Origin: JBBDMX01 sp040878035
GTDB lineage: Bacteria > Planctomycetota > Phycisphaerae > Phycisphaerales > Phycisphaeraceae
Direction: 5' to 3'
DNA: 64,000 nt
Assembly (NCBI GenBank): GCA_040878035.1
Contig: JBBDMX010000093.1
Coordinates: 3,834 to 67,833 of the forward strand
Part shown: one piece after another, positions 34,053 to 42,915 of the stretch
How positions within the stretch are numbered: the first letter of the stretch is position 1
How the letters are laid out: each line of letters starts with the position of its first letter
The notes under the pieces: generated by a model
Database searches by the model: none
What the model was told of the DNA's origin: nothing
Seen by the model: the letters and a program-made list of their open reading frames with translations, nothing else
Program-made: the position numbers and the translations under genes

Positions 34053-35474
34053 ATGCCGATGCAAAACGCCAGTAGTAGTGCCACCGCGCCCCAGCCCACC
34101 GTGACGGTGCCTTGGGATGAGCCCGTCGATCCCGACTACCAGCACGCCTCGTACGCGGCGCGAGAGCATTTCTGCGACATGAAATTCGGGCTGCGCATTC
34201 ATTTCTACGTGAGCAGTCAGATCGGCGCCAAACTGGGGTCGTGGTGGCTCTATGAACACCCGCTGGCGGAACAAGCCCAGTACCACCAGCTCTACAGGAC
34301 TTTCAACCCCACGGGCTACGATGCGGACGAGTGGGTGCGGATGATGGTGGACGGAGGTTGCCGATACTTCACCTTCGTCAGCAAACATCACGATGGTTTT
34401 GCCCTCTGGGATACCAAGACACGCGTGCGGCGGCGCACGGTGTTCACCGGCACCCGCCCCCGTGCCGGGCAGAGCGAACCGTGCGACTTGGCATACAGCG
34501 TGATGGAGTCGCCCTTTGGTCGTGACATCATGCGCGAGTTGGTGGAGGCCAGTCGCCGCGCCGGGCTGGGCGTCGGTCTGTACTTCTCGCACTGGGACTG
34601 GTATGACGCGGACTTCCGCTGGAGCGGTATCGGCGAGGTGGCCTACGAGGACGGCTTTGCCGCGGGGAGTGATCCGGCGGGCTACGCGCGGTTCCTGGGG
34701 CGCTATCGCCAGCAGATTCGCGAAATCTGCACTGGCTTTGGGCCGCTGGACCTGATCGAGTGGGATTGCGAGCCGCGCGGCACCTACGAGGCGTTCCGGG
34801 CACGAGGCATCCGCGACTGGACGCTGCTCTGGCCGGACATCAAACCGATCATCAAGATGGCCCGGCGACTTCAACCCGACGCCCTGTTCCGCGAACGCGG
34901 CATCGGCGCCTACGGTGACTTTCATACGCCCGAATGGCAGATTCCCAAGAACGCCGACCCCACCTCCGAAAGCCAAGGCGTGCACCTGTGGCAGGTGATC
35001 TATCCGTGCTTCGAGGAATCCCCCTCGTGGATGCTCGACAAGCTCATTGACGTGGTCGCCAAAGGCGGCAATCTTCAGTTGGGCTTTCTCCCGGGGCCGG
35101 ATGGCCGATTCAGCACCTACCACCAGGAATGCCTGCGCTACCTGGGCGACTGGTTGAAGGTCAACGGCGAGGCGATCTACTGCACCCGCCCGCGCTCCAA
35201 TGGCGTGTGGGGCGAGGGTGATCTAGTACGCTTCACGCGCTCCAAGGATGAGCGTACCCTCTATGCGATCGCGCTGGCCTGGCCGGGGACGCAACTGCCG
35301 CTGCGCTCGGTGCAACCGGCGCCGGGATCGCGCATCGGACTGCTGGGAACGCAGCGGGACCTGCCATGGCGTGCCGCCGATACTGGTATCGTCATTGATC
35401 TGCCCGCGGATCTACAGTCCGAAACGGCGCGGGCGTGCCGGCAGGCGTTCGCGTTTCGCATCACAATGACCTAG
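34053..35474 (+). CDS. Alpha-L-fucosidase, GH29
   Basis: A 473-residue GH29 enzyme that removes terminal alpha-L-fucose. The barrel begins at CDMKFGLRIHFYV. The YFTFVSKHHDGFALWD segment is the most recognisable GH29 block, and D238 in DLIEWDCEPRG fits the nucleophile strand. No obvious signal peptide follows the chosen ATG 34053, which has AAGGAAG at 34041-34047, so it may act inside the cell, or an export signal is missing. A longer frame to 33849 is a shadow of the esterase. It fits a role in breakdown of fucosylated polysaccharides. Confidence 0.9.
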   Translation: MPMQNASSSATAPQPTVTVPWDEPVDPDYQHASYAAREHFCDMKFGLRIHFYVSSQIGAKLGSWWLYEHPLAEQAQYHQLYRTFNPTGYDADEWVRMMVDGGCRYFTFVSKHHDGFALWDTKTRVRRRTVFTGTRPRAGQSEPCDLAYSVMESPFGRDIMRELVEASRRAGLGVGLYFSHWDWYDADFRWSGIGEVAYEDGFAAGSDPAGYARFLGRYRQQIREICTGFGPLDLIEWDCEPRGTYEAFRARGIRDWTLLWPDIKPIIKMARRLQPDALFRERGIGAYGDFHTPEWQIPKNADPTSESQGVHLWQVIYPCFEESPSWMLDKLIDVVAKGGNLQLGFLPGPDGRFSTYHQECLRYLGDWLKVNGEAIYCTRPRSNGVWGEGDLVRFTRSKDERTLYAIALAWPGTQLPLRSVQPAPGSRIGLLGTQRDLPWRAADTGIVIDLPADLQSETARACRQAFAFRITMT

Positions 35475-35505
35475 AGCCAACGTTTCGCCTCCAAGGCGCG
35501 GCGGC

Positions 35506-37065
35506 ATGAGCAGTAGCACTCTACAGACAGGAACGTCCCGCATGGAGATGGTCACGCAACGTCGCGATCCGCACACTGGCCAAGCGTTCACTTGCCCCAA
35601 GACGATTGACCCGGCGCACGCCGCCTTGGTCGTGATCGACGCCTGGGCCTATCACTGGTGTATCACCTGGTGCGGACTGGCCGGTGGACGGCTCTTACGC
35701 CTGGACCATGCCCTGGGGGCGGCGCGGCAACTGGGCTTTACCATCGTGCACTGCCCGACGGATTTCATTCACCCCTACCTGACGAAGCCGCAACGGCAGC
35801 GCATGGCGGCCCTGCCGCGGATGCCGCTGCCCGGCGCCGCCGCCAAGGCGCCCCCCTTCCCCGAGGGCGAAGCCGGACCACGCAGCCAAGGCTGTCTGTG
35901 CAGCGGCACGCACATGTGCATACCTAACTACGGCGGCGGAGGCATCGACCCGCGCATCACCATCGCCGACGACGACCTGATCTGCGCCGACGGCGTCGAG
36001 CTGTTCACATGGTGCAAGAGGCATGACATCACGCACCTGGTCTACACCGGTTTTGCCACCAATATCTGCCTGACGGGTAAGCCCGAGGGCCTGCTGGCCA
36101 TGGTGGGCGCCGGCCTCGACTGCGTGTTCGCCCGCGACATGACCGAGGCGCACGGGACCAATACCGGCGCCGCCTCGGCGAACCGCTATACAGCCGCGTG
36201 TGTCGCCCACGTCGAAAAGCATGTCGCGCCCACGATCGATCTGGTGTCGGAACTGCGCCGCGCCGACCGCTGGGACGATGCCGCGATCGTGGATCCGCTG
36301 CGCATCGTGCCCTGGGGCTTTGCCGATCGGCCCTGCTGCTTTGATCGATCTGTCAACGTGTCGATGACGTTTCCACTAGACGCACGAGCAACCCTGCACT
36401 ACACGCTTGACAGGAGCGAACCGACGCCGCAATCGCCGCGCTATGTCGAGCCGCTCGTGCTGGAGGATTCGGCGGTGGTGCGTGCGGCGGCATTTGTGGA
36501 GGGACGGCAGCGCAGTTTGCCGACGGAATGTCACTACCTGTTGCGTTCGCCGGCGCCGCCGTTGCCGGAGGTGTCTCTGTCGGACCTGGCGCCGGCCAAA
36601 ATGCTCATGGCCAACTGGATCGAATGGTGGAGCGACCAGGCCAAGGGTTCGGACCCGCCGCCGCAAACAAACCTGGCATATTCGGGCGCGCCGCTGACGC
36701 TGCGCGGGGTGCGCTACGCGCGGGGCATGGGCGTGGCGGCGCCGGCGGAGTTGATCTATGCCGTGCCTCCCGAATGCGATCGCTTCGTGGCGCAGGTGGG
36801 ACTGGATGAGGCGGTGCTGCTGCGCGACCTGGCGCGCGGGCTTGGCGCGCATCTGGCGGCACGCTTCCGTGTGTTCGCCGACGGCCATGAGCTGGCCGCC
36901 AGTCCGATCATGCGTCTGGGCACGCCGCCCTGGCCATTCGATGTGACGCTTCCTTTGGGCAGCCGCGTCATCAGCCTGATCGTGACCCCGGCTGGCGACA
37001 GCGCCCTGGCCCACCATGCCAACTGGGTTGACGCGGGATTCATTCGCTCGGTGGCGGGGGCATAG
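35506..37065 (+). CDS. Isochorismatase-like hydrolase fused to chitobiase-C-like and NPCBM domains
   Basis: A 519-residue fusion. Residues about 35-245 are an isochorismatase-like cysteine hydrolase: VVIDAW carries the conserved Asp and VYTGFATNICLTG the catalytic-type Cys. Residues about 285-345 resemble the chitobiase/beta-hexosaminidase C-terminal beta-sandwich (HYTLDRSEPTPQSPRY). Residues about 375-519 resemble an NPCBM/NEW2 carbohydrate-binding domain (RGMGVAAPAELIYAVP). No signal peptide is visible at MSSSTLQTG or the internal MEMVTQRR. An intracellular hydrolase attached to two domains usually found on secreted glycosidases is unexpected. It ends the rightward block. Confidence 0.78.
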   Translation: MSSSTLQTGTSRMEMVTQRRDPHTGQAFTCPKTIDPAHAALVVIDAWAYHWCITWCGLAGGRLLRLDHALGAARQLGFTIVHCPTDFIHPYLTKPQRQRMAALPRMPLPGAAAKAPPFPEGEAGPRSQGCLCSGTHMCIPNYGGGGIDPRITIADDDLICADGVELFTWCKRHDITHLVYTGFATNICLTGKPEGLLAMVGAGLDCVFARDMTEAHGTNTGAASANRYTAACVAHVEKHVAPTIDLVSELRRADRWDDAAIVDPLRIVPWGFADRPCCFDRSVNVSMTFPLDARATLHYTLDRSEPTPQSPRYVEPLVLEDSAVVRAAAFVEGRQRSLPTECHYLLRSPAPPLPEVSLSDLAPAKMLMANWIEWWSDQAKGSDPPPQTNLAYSGAPLTLRGVRYARGMGVAAPAELIYAVPPECDRFVAQVGLDEAVLLRDLARGLGAHLAARFRVFADGHELAASPIMRLGTPPWPFDVTLPLGSRVISLIVTPAGDSALAHHANWVDAGFIRSVAGA

Positions 37066-37120
37066 GTGCACGCACCTCCGACATCGTTGTGCACACAGTA
37101 GCCAGCGTGTTGGATGGCTG

Positions 37121-38059
37121 TTATGCGCCAGGCATCTTCGCTGCGCCGGCGATGCGTGCCACGCCGCCGGCGACGCCGACGGTGACGTGGGCCATACTGG
37201 CGTAGTTGAGCGTGTCGGGCGTGTCCGTGGGGCGGTGATAATGGGGATTGCGGAAAAAGCTGGTGTCGGTGAGCATCATGGCGGGGAAGCCCAGGTCCCA
37301 GAACGGGCCGTGGTCGGAGAGACGGATTTCATGGACGATCTGGGGCAGAGCGATGGCAAACAGCCGGAAACGCGAGATCCGCTTAAAGCCGCGGCGGAAG
37401 GGCCAGAGCAGGCCGGCGGAGGGCAGGTTGCTCACGGCGGCGAGGAAGTTGCCGCGCCGCGGCAGGAGCCAGCGCAGAGGCCGCGGGATCAAGGGGGGCG
37501 CCTGCTGACTGGCGGGAGCGTCGGTGTAATAGCCCACCATTTCCAGGCACAGCATGCCGACGATGGCCTCGCCGCGCTGGCGGCATTGGCCGGCATACAC
37601 CTGGCTGCCCATGGTCTGGCTGTAGAAGTGCGGCGGCTCCTCGTTGGCAAAGGCCACGAAGCGCAGCGTCCGCCGCGCGGACACTCCATTCAGCAGGCGG
37701 GCGACTTCGATGAGCATGGCGACGGCGGAGGCGTTGTCATCGGCGCCTGGAGTCTCAGGCACGGTGTCGTAATGGGCGCCGAGAATGACGATCTGCTCGG
37801 GCCGGCGCGTGCCCTGGTGCTCGACGACAAGGTTGACCGCCTGCTGATCGCCCACGGGATAGGTCTGCCGCTCGACTGATTCACCTAGGGCCGTCAACTC
37901 ACGCTCGATGTAGCCCGCCGCGGCCTCCATGGACGATGGCCGGCCCATGTGGCGCGGACCGATCAGCCCGGCCAGGCGGTCAACGTGGGCGCGCAAGCGT
38001 GTCTCAATGGCGGCGAGATCTGAATCGCAGATACGACGCATGCAGACATGGTAATGCAC
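37121..38059 (-). CDS. M28-family zinc aminopeptidase
   Basis: A 312-residue metallopeptidase. Zinc and catalytic residues fit M28: His and Asp in GAHYDTVPETPGADDN, Glu-Glu in AFANEEPP, an acidic residue in CLEMVGYY, and a late His in NPHYHRPTDT. There is no signal peptide. The start could also be the internal ATG at 38041. It is the last gene of the leftward run and lies 36 bp from the nucleoside hydrolase. It faces the isochorismatase fusion tail-to-tail. Confidence 0.88.
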   Translation of the reverse strand: MHYHVCMRRICDSDLAAIETRLRAHVDRLAGLIGPRHMGRPSSMEAAAGYIERELTALGESVERQTYPVGDQQAVNLVVEHQGTRRPEQIVILGAHYDTVPETPGADDNASAVAMLIEVARLLNGVSARRTLRFVAFANEEPPHFYSQTMGSQVYAGQCRQRGEAIVGMLCLEMVGYYTDAPASQQAPPLIPRPLRWLLPRRGNFLAAVSNLPSAGLLWPFRRGFKRISRFRLFAIALPQIVHEIRLSDHGPFWDLGFPAMMLTDTSFFRNPHYHRPTDTPDTLNYASMAHVTVGVAGGVARIAGAAKMPGA

Positions 38060-38095
38060 CCACGGGATCGGATGCTAAGCCGCGAGCGGCTGGCG

Positions 38096-39031
38096 TCAGC
38101 TTCCGGTCAGCGTGCGGTGGTACAGGTCGCTGATCGCGGGGAGGTCCAGGTCGGTGCTGACCAGGGCGTTGGGATCGCCGCTGACGGGCATGGTCAGGCC
38201 GCGCGTATACGTCCCGGCGGCTTCCACGCGGACGCACTTGGGCTTGGTCGCGATCAGCGCCGGTTGGCCGACCCAGAGGATCGGCGCCAGGTCGTACATC
38301 ACCGGGCCGGGCTTCCAGCTCTGGTGCGGCGCCCACTTGTCGATGCACAGGCACAGCAGGCGCGTCAGCTCACTGTCGTGCGCCCGCAGGCGCTGCACGT
38401 CATCGGGCATCAACACGAAGCGGCGCGTGACGCTCCAGGTGCCCATGAAGATCGGCACGCCCGACGCCAGCACATCATGGGCCGCGGCCACGTCCTGCAC
38501 GATGTTGTGCTCGGCGCGGAGCAGCTCGGTCTCGCCGCCCATCAGGGCGATGGCCTTGATCTGGCCCGCCAGGTCGGAGCGCTTCTTCAGGGCCGCGGCG
38601 ATGTTGGTCAGTTGCCCGATGCACACCAGCGTCAGTTGCCCAGGCATGCCCCGCACCATGCGGATGATCATGTCCACCGCGTGCTCGGCGACGGGTGCGT
38701 AACGCTGGCGTTCCTCCGGCGTCACCACGTCGCAATGATTGAGCTTGCCGGGACCGCTGTAGCGGGCAAACACCTCAGCGGTCTGCGGCGACAGGGGCCG
38801 CGCCGAGCCCGCGGCCACGGGCACGTTCGCCGCGCCGGCGGCATCGAGCACCTTGCGCACCAGCCGCGCACGATCCTCCGGCTGCCAGCCCACCGTCGTC
38901 ACGCCGCGCAGGTCCACGCGGCCCCACCGCGCGGCAAAAGCAATCGCCAGGACGTCGTCCACATCGTCGCCGGCGTCGGTGTCAATCAGGATCGGCACAG
39001 GGGCCGCGGCATGGCTCGTATCGTCGCTCAT
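38096..39031 (-). CDS. Inosine-uridine-preferring nucleoside hydrolase family
   Basis: A 311-residue hydrolase with the N-terminal calcium-binding signature LIDTDAGDDVDDVLA. An ALMGGE segment and a C-terminal catalytic-region His are consistent with the family, which splits ribonucleosides to base and ribose. It sits 24 bp downstream of the inactive HtrA gene, on the same strand; a functional link is not evident. Confidence 0.88.
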   Translation of the reverse strand: MSDDTSHAAAPVPILIDTDAGDDVDDVLAIAFAARWGRVDLRGVTTVGWQPEDRARLVRKVLDAAGAANVPVAAGSARPLSPQTAEVFARYSGPGKLNHCDVVTPEERQRYAPVAEHAVDMIIRMVRGMPGQLTLVCIGQLTNIAAALKKRSDLAGQIKAIALMGGETELLRAEHNIVQDVAAAHDVLASGVPIFMGTWSVTRRFVLMPDDVQRLRAHDSELTRLLCLCIDKWAPHQSWKPGPVMYDLAPILWVGQPALIATKPKCVRVEAAGTYTRGLTMPVSGDPNALVSTDLDLPAISDLYHRTLTGS

Positions 39032-39055
39032 GGATGGGACCGGGGAGGAAGGGCG

Positions 39056-40369
39056 TCAGTCGGCCGGGGCGTTGGGCACGGGCGGGGGCGCCGGCGATGG
39101 CGCCGGCGTCGGAAGCGGTATGGGCATAGTGCCCGGAATGACCTGGGGCGCAGGCATTTCATCGGCGCCGCCCTCGAGTTGCACGACGATCTCCAACGGC
39201 TGGTCCGCACGGATGATCTTGAACTTCACATGATCGCCGGCGACGTATCGACCCATGATCATCCGCAGCGCCAGCAGATCGACCACCTCGCGGCCATCGA
39301 CGGCCACAATGCGGTCGCCCTGCGCCAGGCCGGCCTTGGCGCCGGCGGAATCGGGCTTGACCTGCGTCACCATCACGCCGACGACCCCGGGAAGAGTGGC
39401 CGCCGGCGGGATCGGGCCGGCAACGATGCCGATCCTGCCCGGTTGAATCGTCTTGCCCTGCTTGAGTTGATCGAGCCAGGCGTCGCTGTTGCCCAAGGGC
39501 ACGGCAAAGCCGATGCCCGAGTCGTACCACTCGACGCCGGCGGCGACGGCAGTGGAGCCGGGCGACAACGGCACGCACACGCCGATGAGCCGGCCCTCGA
39601 TGTCGATCAGCGGGCCGCCGTAGTTGGCGGGACTGGTGTTGGCGTCGGTCTGCACGGCCCGGCCAAAAATGCGGTCCTTGCCGCTGATGATGCCCGCTGA
39701 GATCGCCGGGCGCTCGTCGCCGTAGCCGATGCCGACGCTGATGGCCCACTGGCCCACGCGCACCTCATCGGATGCCGCCATCACCGGCACCGGCAGGTCT
39801 TTCACGCCGTCGATCTTCAGCAGCGTGAGCTTGCGCGTCTCGTCCTTGCCCAGCATCGTCGCCACGTGCTGCGAGCCGTCGGCAAGCGTCACGGTGATGA
39901 TCGAGGGCTTGCGGATGAAATTGTAGGTGCTGGTGAGGATGTGGCCGTCGGGAGAGACGATCAGGCCGGTGGTCGGTCCCTCGCCGGGGGCGGAAAGGGC
40001 CTGGATACCGCCCTTTTTGGCGCTGCGGCCCAGCAGGATAGCGCCGTACGTGTCGATGGTGACCATCGAAGGCGCAATGCGATCGACCGCGGCGCGGAAG
40101 GCTCGCGGCGCCAGGCGGTCGCCGGCGGTGGTGTCGGCGGCGCGAGCGGGGATAAAGGTGAGTAGTGCGACGAGCAGGAAGATGGCAACTCTTACCCCCT
40201 CTCCCTTTGGGAGAGGGCTGGGGTGAGGGTGTCTCTGGATGACGGCCGCGCTGGATAGCGTCACATGCGCACGGCGGCCGCGCGGCGAATCAGCGCCGCG
40301 GCCATTCGCAAGCCCCCTCACCCTAGCCCTCTCCCAAAGGGAGAGGGGACCGGACGAACGCTTATTCAT
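39056..40369 (-). CDS. Inactive HtrA/S1C-like protein with PDZ domain
   Basis: A 437-residue trypsin-fold protein with one C-terminal PDZ (about 320-400) and a Pro-rich tail. All three catalytic positions are changed. The canonical T-N-x-H block reads TSTYNF with Y149 for His, the D-L-A block reads KLTLLKI with K180 for Asp, and N-S-G-G-P-L reads NYGGPL with Y250 for Ser. It probably acts as a chaperone or binding subunit. The ATG overlaps the stop of the paralogous gene upstream. The first 58 residues come from a repeat element (40196-40348), with the hydrophobic signal-like VAIFLLVALLTFIPARA only after it. No other in-frame ATG precedes that segment. Confidence 0.85.
   Translation of the reverse strand: MNKRSSGPLSLWERARVRGLANGRGADSPRGRRAHVTLSSAAVIQRHPHPSPLPKGEGVRVAIFLLVALLTFIPARAADTTAGDRLAPRAFRAAVDRIAPSMVTIDTYGAILLGRSAKKGGIQALSAPGEGPTTGLIVSPDGHILTSTYNFIRKPSIITVTLADGSQHVATMLGKDETRKLTLLKIDGVKDLPVPVMAASDEVRVGQWAISVGIGYGDERPAISAGIISGKDRIFGRAVQTDANTSPANYGGPLIDIEGRLIGVCVPLSPGSTAVAAGVEWYDSGIGFAVPLGNSDAWLDQLKQGKTIQPGRIGIVAGPIPPAATLPGVVGVMVTQVKPDSAGAKAGLAQGDRIVAVDGREVVDLLALRMIMGRYVAGDHVKFKIIRADQPLEIVVQLEGGADEMPAPQVIPGTMPIPLPTPAPSPAPPPVPNAPAD
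40196..40348. repeat. Nested inverted pair of CTCTCCC palindromes inside inactive HtrA gene
   Basis: The left copy at 40196-40231 has core CCCTCTCCCTTTGGGAGAGG and a GGGGTGAGGG tail. The right copy at 40313-40348 is its inverted complement, and about 80 bp lie between. Each copy is itself palindromic, and the two can pair over their whole length. It encodes the stretch between the coupled start codon and the signal-like segment. Confidence 0.92.
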
Positions 40370-42888
40370 CGCTCGCCCTCCGCCGGGGTCAGTGGCACGC
40401 TCAGTACATCGCGATCGCGTTTAATGACGATGTTGATCGTTTTGCCGGGCACCAGTGCCGCGATCAGTTGCTGGTACTCGCGGATATCGCGGACGATCTG
40501 GCCGTCGATGCCCAGGATCAGGTCGTCCTTGCGCAGGCCGGCGGCGGCGGCGGGTGAACCTTCGATCACGTGATCGACGTAAGCCGGGGCGCGCTTGCCG
40601 CCGAGCATGAAGATGCGGATGCCGGTTTCGGCCGGGGCGCCGGCCGCGGCGGCGACCGTCGCGGCCGGCTCTTCCACGAGCGTGCCCTTAACAAAGGCCG
40701 CGAGCAGATCGGCGGGAACTGCATAGTTGAGCCGCGTGCCCGAGCTCTTGCTCTCGATGATCTTGCCGATCATTCCCGCCAGCCTGCCGTCGATGCCCAC
40801 TAGCGCGCCGCCGGGCGACCCGGGGTTGCTGGTGATCGCGTCGATCAAGAGCACGTCGCCATCGTAGGGCACGTCCTGCATTTTCTTTTTCAGATCGAGT
40901 TGGGCACGCAGAGCCATGATGCCCAGGTTGGCGGACATCGGTTCGCTGCCGGTGGCGACCTTGAACGGGTTGGCCACGGCGACGACCCAGTCGCCGTTGG
41001 CAAGCGAAGGGTCGACGCCCAAGTCGAAATAGTCGGGCGTCGCAACGTCGATTTTGAGCAGCACGGCCTGAAGGCGCTGGCTGCGGCGAACCACTTTGGC
41101 GTAGTGCGCCGAGCCATCGGGTAGGACCACGCGCAAGCTGGGGCTGGCGATGTATACGCCTTGCGCGGTGAGGATGTCGCCGTCAGGCGAGACGATCAGG
41201 CCCGAGGCATTGCCCGACTCGCGGGCGATGCCGGCGCCCAGAAGCTTGACGGTGCGTGCCTGGGCGGCGGCGATGGCACCGTGGAACGCCGAGGGCGCGG
41301 GCTGGGACGGCGTGACGACTTGATGGACTTCATCGTCCGCGCCATTCACAAGCGCCGGGAGCTTGGCCGCGGCCGTCGTTTCGGTGTCCACCTTTAGCAC
41401 ATCGGTGGCGAACTGGCCATGCTTGTCAAACACGCTGAACCATGCCCGCCGGCCGTTGCCCTTGTCGTCTTCCATGTACAGCCGATAGGCGCGTCGGCCA
41501 TCGACCCAGTCGCCGCCCTCGAGGCGCAGAATGGGCAGCGTGGCGGCGGCGATCAGCACCGGCTCGACGTGGCCGGCGGATTGCACCAGGTACTGCTGGA
41601 TCACGCGCCTGGCCATGGCGCGGTTCAATTCGGGAACCTGAATCTCGCCAGGCGGCGACGTGCGCTTGGGCGCGGGCGGCGCCGGCTCCTGGGCCGGCTG
41701 CGTTGCCGGTGCGGGCCTGGCGGCGGGCGTCGGATACTTCACCGGCGTCAGTCGCACCCACGCCTGCCGCTCCTTCTTCTCATGCTCCCACACCACCTCG
41801 ACGGGCCAGTCGGCGGGAAAGATCGTGATCAGGTTGTTGAAGTGGTTGGCCGTGCGAATATCGTGCCCGGCCACGCGGATAAGCCGATCGCCCGGCGACA
41901 TACCCTTGGCGCCGATGGGTGCATCGAGGTTGACCGCATTGCAGATCACCATGCCGTTGCGATCGATGAAGGTCGCCTCCAGCGTGCCGTGCATCGCCAC
42001 CTTGGTCGCCAGCAGATCCGGGATGAAGTTGCGGACCTGCTCCATGCTGATGGCGTAGCCCAGGCCGACATTGACGCGGCCGCGCTCCTCGAAGGAGCCG
42101 CGACCGTTAATGCCCACAACCTGGCCGCGCATATCAAACAGCGGCCCGCCGGAGTTGCCCGGGTTGATCGACGAATCGACCTGGATCGCGTTGCCGTAGA
42201 CCAGCATGGTGCTGCTTTTGCCGCCTTCGCCTTCCTGGAAGCGTTCGACGCCGCTGACGATGCCCAGCGTGACGGTGGGCTTGTGATCTTCGGAGAGGAC
42301 GAAGGGATTGCCCATGGCCATGACCCAGTCGCCGGGCAGCAGGGCGGCCGAGTCGCCGAGCATGGCGTAGGGAAAGGCGAAGTCGGCGGGATCAGTCCCC
42401 TCTCCCCCTGGGAGAGGGTGAGGGCGATCTAGTTGTGCGGGAGACGCGGGATCATTCGTTGCACCCTCACCCCTGCCCTCTCCCACCCCGGAGGGGAGAG
42501 GGGGAAGCAACTGGATAATCGCCAGATCGCCGCCGGGGTCGAGACCAACGAGCCGCCAGTGATAGAGCCGGCCGTCGGGCAAGCCGGCCAGGCCTTCTTC
42601 GCCGGCGCCGGCTACGACGTGGAAGTTGGTCAGCGCCAGGCCGTCGGGGCTGATGAGCACGCCCGATCCGCCGCCGGTGCGCTGCTTGCCATAGATGGCG
42701 ACGACGGCGGGCGAGACCTGGTCGATCACGGCGATGCGAGCGGCCTCGGCGGCTTTGACCTTCGCCAGTTCATCGCGGGCGATGGACTCGTCGGCGCGGG
42801 CGAATGTCGCGCAGCCGATTGCGGTGATCAACAGCGAGGCGAGGATTCGAGTTGTGAAGTCAAATCGGTGCATGCCATACATGCTCAC
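40366..42888 (-). CDS. Periplasmic trypsin/PDZ protein with one active and one inactive protease domain
   Basis: An 840-residue protein with an N-terminal signal peptide (LASLLITAIGCATFA). The first S1C domain is intact: H90 in LTNFHVV, D121 in GGDLAII, S246 in NPGNSGGPL. PDZ 1 is at about 318-385, followed by a Pro/Ala linker. The second trypsin-like domain (about 540-740) has G577, Q607 and P692 at the three catalytic positions, so it is inactive; PDZ 2 closes the protein. About residues 127-168 of the first domain are an insertion encoded by a palindromic repeat (42397-42504). The stop overlaps the next gene, a fully inactive paralogue. Likely an envelope quality-control protease whose activity is tuned by the dead domain. 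Confidence 0.88.
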   Translation of the reverse strand: MSMYGMHRFDFTTRILASLLITAIGCATFARADESIARDELAKVKAAEAARIAVIDQVSPAVVAIYGKQRTGGGSGVLISPDGLALTNFHVVAGAGEEGLAGLPDGRLYHWRLVGLDPGGDLAIIQLLPPLPSGVGEGRGEGATNDPASPAQLDRPHPLPGGEGTDPADFAFPYAMLGDSAALLPGDWVMAMGNPFVLSEDHKPTVTLGIVSGVERFQEGEGGKSSTMLVYGNAIQVDSSINPGNSGGPLFDMRGQVVGINGRGSFEERGRVNVGLGYAISMEQVRNFIPDLLATKVAMHGTLEATFIDRNGMVICNAVNLDAPIGAKGMSPGDRLIRVAGHDIRTANHFNNLITIFPADWPVEVVWEHEKKERQAWVRLTPVKYPTPAARPAPATQPAQEPAPPAPKRTSPPGEIQVPELNRAMARRVIQQYLVQSAGHVEPVLIAAATLPILRLEGGDWVDGRRAYRLYMEDDKGNGRRAWFSVFDKHGQFATDVLKVDTETTAAAKLPALVNGADDEVHQVVTPSQPAPSAFHGAIAAAQARTVKLLGAGIARESGNASGLIVSPDGDILTAQGVYIASPSLRVVLPDGSAHYAKVVRRSQRLQAVLLKIDVATPDYFDLGVDPSLANGDWVVAVANPFKVATGSEPMSANLGIMALRAQLDLKKKMQDVPYDGDVLLIDAITSNPGSPGGALVGIDGRLAGMIGKIIESKSSGTRLNYAVPADLLAAFVKGTLVEEPAATVAAAAGAPAETGIRIFMLGGKRAPAYVDHVIEGSPAAAAGLRKDDLILGIDGQIVRDIREYQQLIAALVPGKTINIVIKRDRDVLSVPLTPAEGER
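42397..42504. repeat. Nested inverted CTCTCCC/GGGAGAG element inside active protease gene
   Basis: CCCTCTCCCCCTGGGAGAGG with a GGTGAGGG tail (42398-42424) is followed after about 38 bp by an inverted copy starting CCCTCACCCCTGCCCTCTCC (42464-42502). It is in frame, adding about 40 residues between the catalytic Asp and Ser strands of domain 1, with no stop codon introduced. Confidence 0.9.
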
Positions 42889-42915
42889 TCAAGTGAGCAG
42901 GCCTCGTGCCTTGAT

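Noticed and set aside
38048..39700. 550-codon plus-strand open frame
   Set aside because: Spans the antisense of two separate real genes, which a real gene would not be expected to do here.
40196..40348. Rho-independent terminator interpretation of the CTCTCCC palindromes
   Set aside because: The stem lies inside an open reading frame between a coupled start and the signal segment, and no U-tract follows either copy.
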